Shown: positions 55,963 through 64,000, counted from the stretch's first letter. The stretch is 64,000 nucleotides of DNA from Saccharopolyspora oryzae (GCF_027853915.1 NZ_JAQGLA010000005.1:1-64000); one strand, 5' to 3'. The notes: generated by a model not told the origin, from the letters alone. Made by a program: numbers and translations.

Positions 55963-57576
55963 TCAGTCCAGGCGGACGTCCTTGAGGAACCAGGTCAGGG
56001 CGAAGGCCACGACCACCACGCAGCCACCGGTGAAGAAGACCGTGCTCATCGAGCTCGCGAAGCCCTCCAGGACGGGGTGGGCCAGGCGCGGGTCCAGGTG
56101 GTGCAGGAACGACGTGTCGTTCAGGTCCATCGGCCGGCCGTCGCGCAGCGCCTGCAGGAAGGCCTGGTTCGCGGGATCCGCGCGGACCGCCGGGTCCTGC
56201 GTCGCCGCGACGAAGTCCGGCGCGGACGACGCCGCCCGCATCGCGTCCGCGATCCGGCCGCCGACCGTGCTGAACAGGATCGACAGGAACGCCGCCGCGC
56301 CCACCGTGCCGCCGGTCTGGCGGAACAGGTTCACCGACGCCGTCGCCACGCCCAGGTCGCGCGGGGTGGCGTCGGTCTGCACCACCAGGGTCAGGGTCTG
56401 CATCAGCATGCCGAGCCCGCCACCCATCATCAGCGCCGTCGCCCCCACCTGGACCAGCGAGGAGTCCACCTCGATCAGGCTGAACAGGAACAGCGAGCAG
56501 GCCATCAGCGCCGAGCCGATGATCGGGAACACCTTCAACCGGCCGGTGCGGGCGATCAGCTGCCCCACCGTTCCGCTGGCGATCATGATCCCGGCGGTCA
56601 TCGGCAGCAGCATCAGACCGGCCTGGGTCGGGTTCAGGCCCTTGACGATCTGCAGGTACAGCGGCACCGAGCTCAGCCCGCCGAACATGCCGACGCCGAC
56701 CAGGAAGTTGAGGACGTTGCCCATCCGGAACGACGGCAGCCGGAACATCCGCAGCGGCAGCAGCGCCTCCGCCCCCATCCGACGCTCGGCGAGCACGAAC
56801 AGCACCAGGCCCAGCGCCCCGATGCCGAACATGGTCAGCGACAGCGGCGACAGCCAACCCCACTCGCGCCCCTGCTCGGCGACGGTCAGCAGCGGCACCA
56901 GAAGCACGACCAGCGCCGCCGCGCCCAGGTAGTCGATGCGGTGCTGGACGCGCTCGGTGGCGACGTTGAGCACCTTCGTCACGACGGCCAGCGCGGCCAG
57001 CCCGACCGGCAGGTTCACCAGGAACACCCAGCGCCAGCCGTCGATGCCGAGGAAGCTGTCCATGCCGGCGAACAGCCCGCCGACCACCGGGCCGATCACG
57101 CTGGCGCTGCCGAAGGTCGCCATGAAGTAGCCCTGGTAGCGGCTGCGCTGCCGGGGCGGAACCATGTCCGAGATGATCGTCAGCGCCAGCGACATCAGGC
57201 CACCGCCGCCGAGGCCCTGGACCGCGCGGAAGGCGGCCAGCTCGTAGATCGAGTTAGCCATCCCGCACAGCAGCGATCCGGCCAGGAACAGCGAGATCGC
57301 GGTCAGGTACAGCGGTTTCCGGCCGTAGATGTCGGAGAGCTTGCCGTACAGCGGGGTCGTGATGGTCGAGGCGATGAGGTAGGCGGTGGTGACCCACGCC
57401 TGCGCGGTCTGGCCGTGCAGCTGGTCGGCGATCACCCGGATCGCGGAGCTGACGATGGTCTGGTCCAGCGCGCCCATGAACATCCCCAGCAGGAGTCCGG
57501 TGAGCACGGTCAGGATCTGGCGGTGGCTGAGCGCGGAAGCCGCGGGCCGCGCTGACGGCACAGCCGTTTCCGACAT
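55963..57576 (-). CDS. MFS multidrug efflux transporter (DHA2, 14-TM)
   Basis: 537 residues from the ATG at 57576, with GGAGA upstream. The first helix is LTVLTGLLLGMFMGALDQTIVSSAIRVIADQL (the DHA2 D-x-TIV signature), followed by TTAYLIASTITTPLYGKLSDIYGRKPLY (motif A). About 14 helices can be read, with a soluble loop at about 455-495. Substrates of this group are drugs, dyes or self-made antibiotics; none is indicated here. It is an isolated accessory gene. Confidence 0.92.
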   Translation of the reverse strand: MSETAVPSARPAASALSHRQILTVLTGLLLGMFMGALDQTIVSSAIRVIADQLHGQTAQAWVTTAYLIASTITTPLYGKLSDIYGRKPLYLTAISLFLAGSLLCGMANSIYELAAFRAVQGLGGGGLMSLALTIISDMVPPRQRSRYQGYFMATFGSASVIGPVVGGLFAGMDSFLGIDGWRWVFLVNLPVGLAALAVVTKVLNVATERVQHRIDYLGAAALVVLLVPLLTVAEQGREWGWLSPLSLTMFGIGALGLVLFVLAERRMGAEALLPLRMFRLPSFRMGNVLNFLVGVGMFGGLSSVPLYLQIVKGLNPTQAGLMLLPMTAGIMIASGTVGQLIARTGRLKVFPIIGSALMACSLFLFSLIEVDSSLVQVGATALMMGGGLGMLMQTLTLVVQTDATPRDLGVATASVNLFRQTGGTVGAAAFLSILFSTVGGRIADAMRAASSAPDFVAATQDPAVRADPANQAFLQALRDGRPMDLNDTSFLHHLDPRLAHPVLEGFASSMSTVFFTGGCVVVVAFALTWFLKDVRLD

Positions 57577-57723
57577 CTGTTCTCCTCGTTCGGAGCCGGC
57601 GTGCGAATCCGGCTGGAGCGCTGCGGCACCCCGACATCCCCAGATATTTGCTTGCAGCACTCAACTAGTAGACGAGGACCAATATCCACCGCTGGAACAG
57701 GCGAAGCAACTTCCTTTTCCGCC

Positions 57724-57966
57724 TCACCGGTGCCGGGGCACCCTCCCCAGCGCGGTGCCGTCGACGCGGCGCAGCACGACGACCGGGACCGTCGAGGCGT
57801 GCTTGCCGCTGCCCGGCGTGAACCGCTCGCGCTGCGGCCGCTGCTGGTAGAACCAGGCCAGTTCGGTCCGCGCGCGGGACACCGCCCGGCGTCGGCGCAA
57901 GTACCTGCGGATTCCCGGAGCGGCGAGCGCCAGTCCCGCCGCGATCACCACCGTCGACCACAACAT
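57724..57966 (-). CDS. Small single-helix membrane protein, unknown function
   Basis: 80 residues from the ATG at 57966, chosen for the strong GGGAGGGG site just upstream. One hydrophobic helix (LWSTVVIAAGLALAAPGI) is followed by a basic soluble tail (RRYLRRRRAVSRARTELAWFYQQRPQRERF...). No family recognised. The next 341 bp (57967-58307) hold only a terminator hairpin and no gene I can support. Confidence 0.5.
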   Translation of the reverse strand: MLWSTVVIAAGLALAAPGIRRYLRRRRAVSRARTELAWFYQQRPQRERFTPGSGKHASTVPVVVLRRVDGTALGRVPRHR

Positions 57967-58127
57967 CGCGTCCCCTCCCGTCGCGGAGGGGAAATGCGCG
58001 AGAACGCCGGTCATGATGCGAGCCGGGGACGCTCCACCCTTTTGGCCCAGCGCCGCTTCACGCTTTCAGCCCAACCGAACACCGAGCGTTGGGCGGATTC
58101 CGCTCCCACGACGGGGGCGGGCACGAC

Positions 58128-58158
58128 GATGGCCCCCGCGGGTTTCGCGAGGGCCATC
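58128..58158 (-). terminator. Terminator of the first secreted-protein gene
   Basis: GATGGCCCCCGC / GCGAGGGCCATC, 12-bp arms with one mismatch (58128-58139 and 58147-58158). It lies about 150 bp downstream of the gene ending at 58308. Confidence 0.6.
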
Positions 58159-58307
58159 GAGTCTTGATTCGGGGGCGCTACCGGCTACGCACTCGCCGGT
58201 CCGGTCCTACGACCGCGCTACCGATCGCCGACAGCGCGGTTCAGGGGCCGCCCTTCGCAGTTCAGCGCTCCGACGCGGGCGGAGGCGTGGCGGATCGCCG
58301 TGCTGGA

Positions 58308-59117
58308 TCAGCCGCCCAGCTGCTGGTTGCCGCCGAGCGGGCCGTGCGCGACCAGGTTGCCGACCTGCTCGGTCCCCTGCTGGAGCACCGGGTCGACCTT
58401 CTCCAGCGGGAGACCGCCCGGAGCCGCCTTGCCGACCGGCAGGCCCTGGGTCAGGTTGCCGGTGAGGCCGCCGACGACGTCGCTGCCGCCGCCCAGGACC
58501 TCGGTCGGGTCGCCGACGCGGCCCAGCGGGGTGCTGTTCACGACACCGTTGAGCGTCTCGCCGACCACGTCCACGTCCTGCGGGAGCTGCTGCTGCGGCA
58601 GCTGCGCGGGCTTGGTGGTGGGCTTCAGCTGGTCCACCGAGGGCGCAACGCCGGGCGGCAGCATGTCGGTGGCGCCGCTCCGGCCCACGGGCATGGTGTG
58701 CGCGACCGGGACGACGTCGCCGACCGGCAGGGTGCCGAGCAGCTGCTCCGGCAGACCGGTCACCGCGTTGGACTGCTCGCCGGACTTGCCCGCCACACCG
58801 GTGAGACCGCCGAGCAGGTCCTGGGCGGGCAGGCCGCCCAGAAGACCGCCGGTGAGGTCGCCGACCGGGTCACCGCTGCGACCGGTGAGCTGCTTGTCCA
58901 GCGGGATCACGTCGCCGACGGTCTGCTGCGCGGAGTGCAGCGTCCCCGCAGCGTGGAACGCGGTCTGCGCGAGGTTGTTGTCCGTGGGCAGTTCGGCGGG
59001 CAGCTGCCCCGGCGCCGGCGGCATCGGAACGGGTTCGGCGTTCGCAGCACCGGCGAATCCGACGGCACCGGCGCCGCCGACCAGCACAGCGGCCGCGGCC
59101 GTAAGGGTGCGCTTCAT
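58308..59117 (-). CDS. Secreted protein, tandem paralogue 1
   Basis: 269 residues from an ATG with GGAG upstream. A Sec signal peptide (MKRTLTAAAAVLVGGAGAVGFAGAANA, cleavage after ANA, about 27) precedes a Pro/Gly/Leu-rich, cysteine-free mature protein. The first about 60 mature residues (LPAELPTDNNLAQTAFHAAGTLHSAQQTVGDVIPLDKQLTGRS) match the paralogue at 59.4 kb. The rest has loose LTGGLLGGLP and VGDVVPVAHTMPVG repeats. The make-up suggests a surface or matrix protein. I do not recognise the family. Confidence 0.75.
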   Translation of the reverse strand: MKRTLTAAAAVLVGGAGAVGFAGAANAEPVPMPPAPGQLPAELPTDNNLAQTAFHAAGTLHSAQQTVGDVIPLDKQLTGRSGDPVGDLTGGLLGGLPAQDLLGGLTGVAGKSGEQSNAVTGLPEQLLGTLPVGDVVPVAHTMPVGRSGATDMLPPGVAPSVDQLKPTTKPAQLPQQQLPQDVDVVGETLNGVVNSTPLGRVGDPTEVLGGGSDVVGGLTGNLTQGLPVGKAAPGGLPLEKVDPVLQQGTEQVGNLVAHGPLGGNQQLGG

Positions 59118-59345
59118 CTCGCAATGCTCCTCTCTGCACAGGCCGAAAATCCTGTGCCCGGCCGGAGATTACGGAAGGATCAACCACCACTATTCAGCGA
59201 TCACTTAGGTGGGAAATGTAGACACCCGGTCACTGATTTCCCGGTCTCACGCCCCACTTTCGAGCGACGTAGACCTGTCGTGACTACTGTCTCGACCCGT
59301 CGATCGCTGCCGACCGCAACCGCCGCAGCGGAGAAACCGCCCAGC
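59118..59345. repeat. Duplicated upstream region carrying a remnant of the SLATT gene tail
   Basis: This region aligns throughout with 59812 to about 60030. Both contain TCTCGCAATGCTCCTCT next to the start codons, a GGAGATTACGG block (TAATCT on the coding strand, a candidate -10), and CCCCACTTTCGAGCGA further out. At 59284-59325 the minus strand encodes RRLRSAAIDGSRQ and a stop, matching the C-terminus RRLPSAATDGPSQ of the SLATT-type gene. The duplication unit therefore ran from inside that gene's end through the secreted-protein gene. Confidence 0.8.
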
Positions 59346-59355
59346 CGCCTCCTGC

Positions 59356-59811
59356 TCAGCCCACCGGGACGACGCCGCCCACCGGCACGGCACCGGTGGC
59401 GCCCTCGACCAGTCCGCCCAGCCCCTGCGGCAGGAGCTGACCGGCGTTCATCGCGTCGAGCGAGCCGGTGCCGGACTTGCCGGCGAGGTCGCCCAGGCCG
59501 CCGTTGTTCGGCAGGAAGCTGAACGGCTCGGTGATGGGCATGCCACCGGTCACGGCGTTCGTGAGCCGCGCCGGGTCGTCCAGGGCGCTGCGGCCGGTGA
59601 GCTCCTCGTCCAGCGGCACCACGTCGCCGACGGTCTGCTGCGCGGACGCCACGGTGCCCGCGGCGTGGAAGGTGGTCTGCGCCAGGTTGTTGTCCGTCGG
59701 CAGCTCCGCGGGCAGCTGCGGGGTTCCCTCCGCGCTCGCAACACCGGCGAATCCGACGACACCGGCGCCGCCGGCCAGCACAGCGGCCGCGGCCGCAAAG
59801 GTGCGCTTCAT
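59356..59811 (-). CDS. Secreted protein, tandem paralogue 2
   Basis: 151 residues from the ATG at 59811. Signal peptide MKRTFAAAAAVLAGGAGVVGFAGVASA (cleavage about 27). Mature LPAELPTDNNLAQTTFHAAGTVASAQQTVGDVVPLDEELTGRS is near-identical to paralogue 1; beyond that the two diverge (NAVTGGMPITEPFSFLPNNGGLGDLAGKSG, ending VPVGGVVPVG). Shorter than paralogue 1 by about 118 residues. No cysteines, no sorting motif. Same strand and probably regulated alike. Confidence 0.75.
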   Translation of the reverse strand: MKRTFAAAAAVLAGGAGVVGFAGVASAEGTPQLPAELPTDNNLAQTTFHAAGTVASAQQTVGDVVPLDEELTGRSALDDPARLTNAVTGGMPITEPFSFLPNNGGLGDLAGKSGTGSLDAMNAGQLLPQGLGGLVEGATGAVPVGGVVPVG

Positions 59812-59976
59812 CTCGCAATGCTCCTCTCCGCACAGGCCGAGATCCTGTGTCCGAACGGAGATTACGGACGAATCAGCTCCCACTGTCCAGCGATCACGCG
59901 AGCGGGAACCATAGACGTTCAGTGACCAATTTCCCGGCGATGCGCCCCACTTTCGAGCGATAAAGGCCCGGCGTGA

Positions 59977-60789
59977 CTACTGGCTCGGCCCGTCGGTCGC
60001 TGCCGACGGCAACCGCCGCGCCTGTTCGGCCCGCAGCGCGTCCACCGCGTCGGCGAACTCCGCGTACGCCTGGCGCTCGCTGTCGAACCGGCGGTACCGC
60101 CCGACGCGCAGCTCCACGGATTCGTACTCCCGCTCCAGGGAGTCCGCGGTCTGCTGCAGCGCCTGCGCGCGGTCCCGGTACTTCGCGTACCCGGCGAAGG
60201 CCGCGGACACCGCGACCAGCAGGCTCAGCAGCGCCGCTACCCAGCGCAGATCCACAATGGACATCGCGGTGGCGGTGACCGTCGCGGCCACTATCGAGCC
60301 GCCCACCACCACCGTCTGCAGGGCGTTGTCCTTCCACCGGTCGCGCCGCGCTTCGCCGCGGTAGCGCTCGACCAGCTCGGGCAGCTGCGCCCGGTAGCGC
60401 TTGTGCGCCCCCAGCAGGTCCCCGTTCCCCAGTTCGTCCAGCAGGTGCTCGCGGTGGCCGTGCTCCAGCGCACGCAGTTCTGTCTCCACCGCGCGCACCT
60501 TAAAGTGCTGCTGGTAGACGAACTTCGCCGCCACCGCGATCGAGGCGACCGCCAGCACGAACACCACCGCGGCGGGTACCGCGATCCCCCATAACGCCAG
60601 CGCGACCGCTCCGAGCACCACCAGCAGCAGGTTGCCCGGCACCGCCCAGAGCAGCAGCATCCGCTGGACCATCCGGGTGCGGTAGAGCTGCTCGGAGCGT
60701 TCCGCGATCCGGCGCTCCCAGTCATCCGGTCGGTTGTCCCCGGCGAGCACTCCGCCGCCGACGATCCCAGCCGTGTCCACTCGCTCCAT
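59977..60789 (-). CDS. SLATT/DUF4231-like two-helix-pair membrane protein
   Basis: 270 residues from the ATG at 60789, with GGAAGG six bases upstream. First helical pair: WAVPGNLLLVVLGAVALALWGIAVPAAVVFVLAVASIAVAA (about 48-90). Second pair: LQTVVVGGSIVAATVTATAMSIV and VAALLSLLVAVSAAFAGYA (about 160-205), preceded by YRGEARRDRWKDN and followed by YRDRAQALQQTADSLEREYESVELRVGRYR. That helix-2TM-helix layout resembles SLATT (SMODS/SLOG-associated 2TM) and DUF4231 domains, some of which act as membrane effectors in defence systems. No nucleotide-sensor gene is adjacent. Its C-terminus is duplicated downstream. Confidence 0.65.
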   Translation of the reverse strand: MERVDTAGIVGGGVLAGDNRPDDWERRIAERSEQLYRTRMVQRMLLLWAVPGNLLLVVLGAVALALWGIAVPAAVVFVLAVASIAVAAKFVYQQHFKVRAVETELRALEHGHREHLLDELGNGDLLGAHKRYRAQLPELVERYRGEARRDRWKDNALQTVVVGGSIVAATVTATAMSIVDLRWVAALLSLLVAVSAAFAGYAKYRDRAQALQQTADSLEREYESVELRVGRYRRFDSERQAYAEFADAVDALRAEQARRLPSAATDGPSQ

Positions 60790-61059
60790 CACTATCCTTC
60801 CAGCGCGTTAATGCGATCGAAGTAGCTACCGGAGCACCACGACAATCGGCCAGGAGGGTGATGGCAAGTTCGGCCTTCCGGACCACTTCCGGCTGCGCCG
60901 GGTGATCGCCGCTGGGTTCGGAGGTCGTTCGCCGCGCGATACTCCGCAGTGATAACAGCGGGTACCGCCCGTCGGGCGGCGCGACCGGCTCCGGGGCCTG
61001 CCACTGTGGCAGCGCCGATCGCGCGACGACCAACCGGGTCCGGACGCGGGGAACGCTTT

Positions 61060-61629
61060 TCAGCCGAGCAATTCCGCGGAGCGGTCGGCGTAGAACTGCA
61101 CCGGGTCGACCGGTCGTCCGGCGACGTCGAGCTGGAAGTGCAGGTGCGGTCCGGTGGATTGGCCGCGGTTGCCCATCGTCGCGATGACCTCACCGGCCCG
61201 CACGGATTCCCCGACTTCCGCGAAGTCGGCGTCGATGTGCCCGTACGTCGAAATGACGTCGCCGTCGTGTTCGATCCTGATCCACATGCCGTATCCGCTC
61301 GCCGGTCCGGAATCGATGACCACTCCTTCCGAAGCGGCCCGGATCGGGGTTCCTTCGCCGTTGGCGATGTCGACCCCGTTGTGGGTGGTCCCCCATCGAT
61401 CGCCGAATTCGCTGCTGATCTCGCCCTCGGTCGGCGGCACCCACTCCTCGTCGTGCACCGGGGTCGGCGCAAGCCTCGGAGCAGCGATGTCGGCGGCGAA
61501 GCCAGCCGCGGGACGGGGGTCCGGACGCGGCGCGGTCATGGCGGCGGACAGATCGGTCGCGGTGCACAGGATGCTGGTCGCGAACAACGCGGCGAGACCG
61601 CCGAGCGCGGTCTTCTCTCGAATTGCCAT
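61060..61629 (-). CDS. Secreted M23-family (LytM-type) peptidase
   Basis: 189 residues from the ATG at 61629, with GGGAGGAG upstream. An N-terminal signal/anchor segment (TALGGLAALFATSILCTATDLSAA, about 7-30) precedes the M23 domain: HxxxD zinc motif THNGVDIAN (His83, Asp87), conserved His131 in STYGHIDADF, and the HxH motif PHLHFQLD (His162, His164). The zinc set is complete, so it is probably an active peptidoglycan endopeptidase. A 267-bp gap without a gene lies downstream. Confidence 0.9.
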   Translation of the reverse strand: MAIREKTALGGLAALFATSILCTATDLSAAMTAPRPDPRPAAGFAADIAAPRLAPTPVHDEEWVPPTEGEISSEFGDRWGTTHNGVDIANGEGTPIRAASEGVVIDSGPASGYGMWIRIEHDGDVISTYGHIDADFAEVGESVRAGEVIATMGNRGQSTGPHLHFQLDVAGRPVDPVQFYADRSAELLG

Positions 61630-62190
61630 CGGATTCCACTCCTCCCCGCCGTCCGCCGCACCGGGCGGTGGCGGGCTGAATTCCGCAGAGGCGCCGAATG
61701 CCGTTCGATCCGGCGCGGGGCGGCCCGGGGGAGATTCCAGCCGAGGCGCTCGGGGAATGCATTCCGGAATGGCCCGATGGCATGAGCGGGAAAGGTTTTG
61801 CGCGCATCGACCGGAGGACTTCGGAAGTCCGCCACAAGAAACCGCGCCGAACACCCTGGGTCCACAGTGGTCACAATTCCCGGTGAACCGGACCCGGGTC
61901 GAATACGAAGATCGTTCGGCTCCTCACGGACGGTGCCGAGCGGGCAGCGGGGCTCCGATTCACCCCTCCAACTCGGCAAAGTCCACCTGATCGAGTGATC
62001 ATCGTCCCGGCGTGGCGCCGCGATCGACGCCGATCCGCCGCAATCCCGGACCTCGACCCCAAGATCCACTCGTCCGGGTGACGGTAGGGCGGCCTGGTTG
62101 CGGTGAGCGATCGCGGGATCAGCGGCTTCCGCCCCGGTGACCGCGAACCTAGTGTGACGGCGGAACGGGACCATCCCGATGGAGGTTGCG
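61630..62190. promoter_or_regulatory. Divergent intergenic region (M23 peptidase / PLP enzyme)
   Basis: 561 bp with only weak open frames of poor codon usage. It contains a GTCCACAGTGGTCAC word at 61860-61874, related to palindromes at 9.6 and 15.5 kb, and several GC-rich inverted repeats. A GGGGTGAATCGG block at about 61954-61965 (minus strand) recalls c-di-AMP riboswitches, but the other conserved blocks are missing. TAGTGT near 62151 is a possible -10 for the rightward gene. A long M23 leader of over 200 nt is possible. Confidence 0.4.
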
Positions 62191-63333
62191 ATGGCGCGGA
62201 TCGAGACGGTGGCGGTGCACGGCGGCGAACGGCGCCCGGGCCCGGAGGGCGCGGTGGTGTTCCCGATCTACCAGAGCACGGTCTACTCCGTGCCGCCCGG
62301 CACCGACTACCACGACCTGCCCTACATCCGGCTGAACTCCACGCCGTCCCAGGCGTACCTGCACGACAAGCTCGCCGCGCTGGAAGGCGCCGAAGCCGGG
62401 CTGGCGACCACGTCCGGCATGGCCGCGATCACCACCGCCCTGCACAGCGTCCTGCGCACCGGGGACCACCTGCTCGTCGGCAACTGCCTCTACGGCGGCA
62501 CGCACGACTTCCTGACCGAGCACGCCGCCGACTTCGGCTGGGAGGTCACGTTCATCGACCCGCAGCGCCCGGACACCTGGGAAGCGGCGCCCAACACCAA
62601 GGCGATCCTGGTGGAGAGCATCGCGAATCCGCTCATGCGCGTCGGGAAGCTGCGCGAGGTGGTGGAGTTCGCGCGGCGCAACGGCCTGGTGAGCCTGATC
62701 GACAACACCTTCGCCACGCCGGTCAACTTCCGCCCGGCCGAGCTCGGCTTCGACCTCTCCCTGCACAGCGCGACGAAGTACCTCAACGGCCACTCCGACA
62801 TCGTCGCGGGCGCCGTCATCGGCCGCGCGGAACACGTGGAACGCGTCCGCACCACGTTGAACCACTTCGGCGGAAGCCTCGACCCGCACGCCGGATTCCT
62901 GCTGGCCCGCGGCCTGAAGACGCTGGCGCTGCGCGTCGGAGCGCAGAACGCCAGCGCCCAGCGGCTGGCCGAATTCCTCGCCGCACGACCGGAAATCAGC
63001 GAGGTGAACTACCCCGGACTGCCGGCGCACCCGGACCACGAGCACGCCGCGGAGCTGTTCACCGGCTTCGGCGGAATGCTCAGCCTCCGCCTCACCGGCG
63101 GCGCACCAGCGGCCCAGTCCCTGATCGATGCGCTCGAAATCCCTTACGACGCACCGAGTCTCGGCGGCGTGGAGTCCCTGATCACGCGCCCGGCGGTGAC
63201 CTCGCACGCGGGCATGAGCCGCGCGGACCGCGAAGCCCTCGGCATCACCGACGACCTGGTCCGCATCAGCGTCGGCATCGAGAACACCGAGGACCTCATC
63301 GCGGACTTCACCCGAGCCCTCACCGAGCTCTGA
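62191..63333 (+). CDS. Cys/Met metabolism PLP-dependent enzyme (cystathionine gamma-synthase/lyase family)
   Basis: 380 residues from the ATG at 62191, preferred because GGAGGT lies 5 bp upstream; an ATG at 62179 is an alternative. Fold-type I PLP features: YQSTVYSVPPGT, TTSGMAAITTALHSVL, LYGGTHDFLTEHA, LVSLIDNTFATPVNFRP (Asp contacting PLP), and the Schiff-base lysine in LHSATKYLNGHSDIVAGAVIG. C-terminal PSLGGVESLITRPAVTSHAGM and VRISVGIENTEDLIADF are typical. The exact reaction (gamma-synthase, gamma-lyase or cystathionine lyase) cannot be fixed from sequence. Confidence 0.92.
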   Translation: MARIETVAVHGGERRPGPEGAVVFPIYQSTVYSVPPGTDYHDLPYIRLNSTPSQAYLHDKLAALEGAEAGLATTSGMAAITTALHSVLRTGDHLLVGNCLYGGTHDFLTEHAADFGWEVTFIDPQRPDTWEAAPNTKAILVESIANPLMRVGKLREVVEFARRNGLVSLIDNTFATPVNFRPAELGFDLSLHSATKYLNGHSDIVAGAVIGRAEHVERVRTTLNHFGGSLDPHAGFLLARGLKTLALRVGAQNASAQRLAEFLAARPEISEVNYPGLPAHPDHEHAAELFTGFGGMLSLRLTGGAPAAQSLIDALEIPYDAPSLGGVESLITRPAVTSHAGMSRADREALGITDDLVRISVGIENTEDLIADFTRALTEL

Positions 63334-63356
63334 CCCACGTCGCTCCGCAGAACTCC

Positions 63357-63402
63357 CGCAAATTCAATGGAAATTCGAGGTCTGATTTCCATTGAATTTG
63401 CG
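63357..63402. repeat. Hairpin-only copy D of the composite repeat
   Basis: CGCAAATTCAATGGAAAT and its reverse complement form 18-bp perfect arms (63357-63374 and 63385-63402) with a 10-nt loop. Same sequence as the hairpin part of copies A and C, but without palindromes or DnaA boxes. It lies between two convergent genes and abuts the YceI stop codon. Confidence 0.85.
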
Positions 63403-63945
63403 TCAGGACTTCGGTTCGACGAACTGGACGTCGAGCTGGATCTTGATCACGTCGCCGAGCAGGGCCTCGGCGGGGCCGAAGTCGATGCCGAAGTCGCTGC
63501 GGCGGATCTGGGCGGTGGCGTCGAAGCCCGCGTGGCGGCTGCCGTCGAAGACGTCCTGGACACCGCCGAACTCGACGGCGAAGCCGACCGGGCGGGTCAC
63601 CGATCCGATGGTGAGCTCGCCGTCGAGGGTCCAGTCCTCGCCCTCGCCGCTGATCCGGGTGGAGCGGAAGGTCATGGTCGGGCGCTTCTCGACGTCGAGC
63701 AGGTCGGCGGCGAGCACGTGCGCGTCGCGGTCGGCGTTGCCGGTGTCGATGGAGCCGATCTCGACGTTCGCGCTGATCGAGCTGTCCTCGAGCCCCTCCC
63801 CGACCACGAGCTCGGCGTCGAACGCGCTGAACCGGCCGCGCACCTTCGACACCCCGAGGTGGCGGATCGCGAAACCGACCGAGGAGTGCAGCGGGTCGAT
63901 CGCCCAACGTCCGGCGACGAGCGGGAGTGCATTGGTTCTGGTCAT
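63403..63945 (-). CDS. YceI family protein (lipocalin-like isoprenoid-binding fold)
   Basis: 180 residues from the ATG at 63945; a GTG two codons earlier is possible. The YceI signature is WAIDPLHSSVGFAIRHLGVSKVRGRFSAFDAELVV, followed by VEIGSIDTGNADRDAHVLAADLLDVEKRPTMTFRSTRI and the C-terminal barrel strand block. No signal peptide is visible, so it is cytoplasmic as in many actinobacterial members. Relatives bind polyisoprenoids; a physiological role here is unknown. Confidence 0.9.
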   Translation of the reverse strand: MTRTNALPLVAGRWAIDPLHSSVGFAIRHLGVSKVRGRFSAFDAELVVGEGLEDSSISANVEIGSIDTGNADRDAHVLAADLLDVEKRPTMTFRSTRISGEGEDWTLDGELTIGSVTRPVGFAVEFGGVQDVFDGSRHAGFDATAQIRRSDFGIDFGPAEALLGDVIKIQLDVQFVEPKS

Positions 63946-64000
63946 GCCCACAACCCTGCGGCCCGCGATCGGGGTGGGGGAGGCCGCGCTGAGACTGGCC

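Noticed and set aside
61920-61990. Possible c-di-AMP (ydaO-type) riboswitch upstream of the M23 peptidase, suggested by GGGGTGAATCGG and GAGCCGAACG on the minus strand
   Set aside because: The GGGGAACC block and the CCGACAGCTxACCTCG 3' block expected of that riboswitch are not found, and I cannot fold a matching structure by eye. A covariance search with RF00379 would decide.
61536-62174. Leftward open frame across the 61.6-62.2 kb gap
   Set aside because: Composition is unlike a protein (Arg/Ser/Pro-rich, no motif), no ribosome-binding site, and it overlaps the M23 coding start in another frame.

Overview
The window is very GC-rich, with GTG and TTG starts and strong G/C third-position bias, so it comes from an actinobacterium. 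From memory, the gene order rlmB-cysS-ispF-ispD-carD // lpqE-radA-disA-(membrane protein)-mutY ... clpC, lsr2, lysS, coaX, panD, panC, DUF2520, DUF6779-like, DUF3180, folK, folB, folP, folE, ftsH, hpt, tilS, zincin, PBP4, ppa follows the Mycobacterium tuberculosis block around Rv3579c-Rv3628. The protein style and inserted accessory genes suggest a Pseudonocardiaceae-type genome (Saccharopolyspora-like). That placement is inference, not a database match.

Layout. 0-4 kb holds a YihY/BrkB protein, a small membrane protein, an MBOAT acyltransferase and a DUF2510/scramblase-like protein. 4-9.5 kb is a leftward housekeeping run (rlmB, cysS, HAD hydrolase, small membrane protein, ispF, ispD, carD). 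9.8-15.3 kb is mostly rightward (lpqE-like, radA, disA, mutY, 2'-5' RNA ligase), with one leftward membrane protein. 15.5-27.3 kb is accessory: a degenerate ABC ATPase with a YhgE/Pip exporter, a MhuD-like haem oxygenase, an EEP hydrolase, a DrrAB-like exporter, an AfsR/SARP regulator, a cyclase-fold protein, an AraC regulator and DedA. 27.3-55 kb is leftward: clpC, a ferric-siderophore ABC importer with an IdeR-like box, lsr2, lysS, the pantothenate genes, PrsW, the folate operon, ftsH, hpt, tilS, a zincin and a very large PBP4. The merR gene at 42.4 kb is a rightward insertion in this block. 55-64 kb holds ppa, an MFS efflux pump, two tandemly duplicated secreted proteins, a SLATT-type membrane protein, an M23 peptidase, a Cys/Met-metabolism PLP enzyme and a YceI protein.

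Functional links visible here include RadA/DisA (recombination repair and c-di-AMP), MutY (oxidative damage), ClpC and FtsH (proteolysis), CoaX/PanD/PanC (pantothenate to CoA), FolE/FolP/FolB/FolK (folate), IspD/IspF (MEP isoprenoid pathway), and iron uptake alongside haem degradation.

The most unusual signal is intergenic. A composite element combines AT-rich palindromes, pairs of DnaA-box-like 9-mers at a fixed 20-bp pitch and a perfect AT-rich hairpin. It occurs at about 4.0, 15.3 and 39.1 kb, with a hairpin-only copy at 63.4 kb, a design variant at 13.65 kb and a separate DnaA-box cluster at 55.9 kb. A second family of intergenic hairpins shares a CGTGAG stem base, and two members share a CTATAG loop. 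I found no tRNA, rRNA, CRISPR array or insertion sequence.
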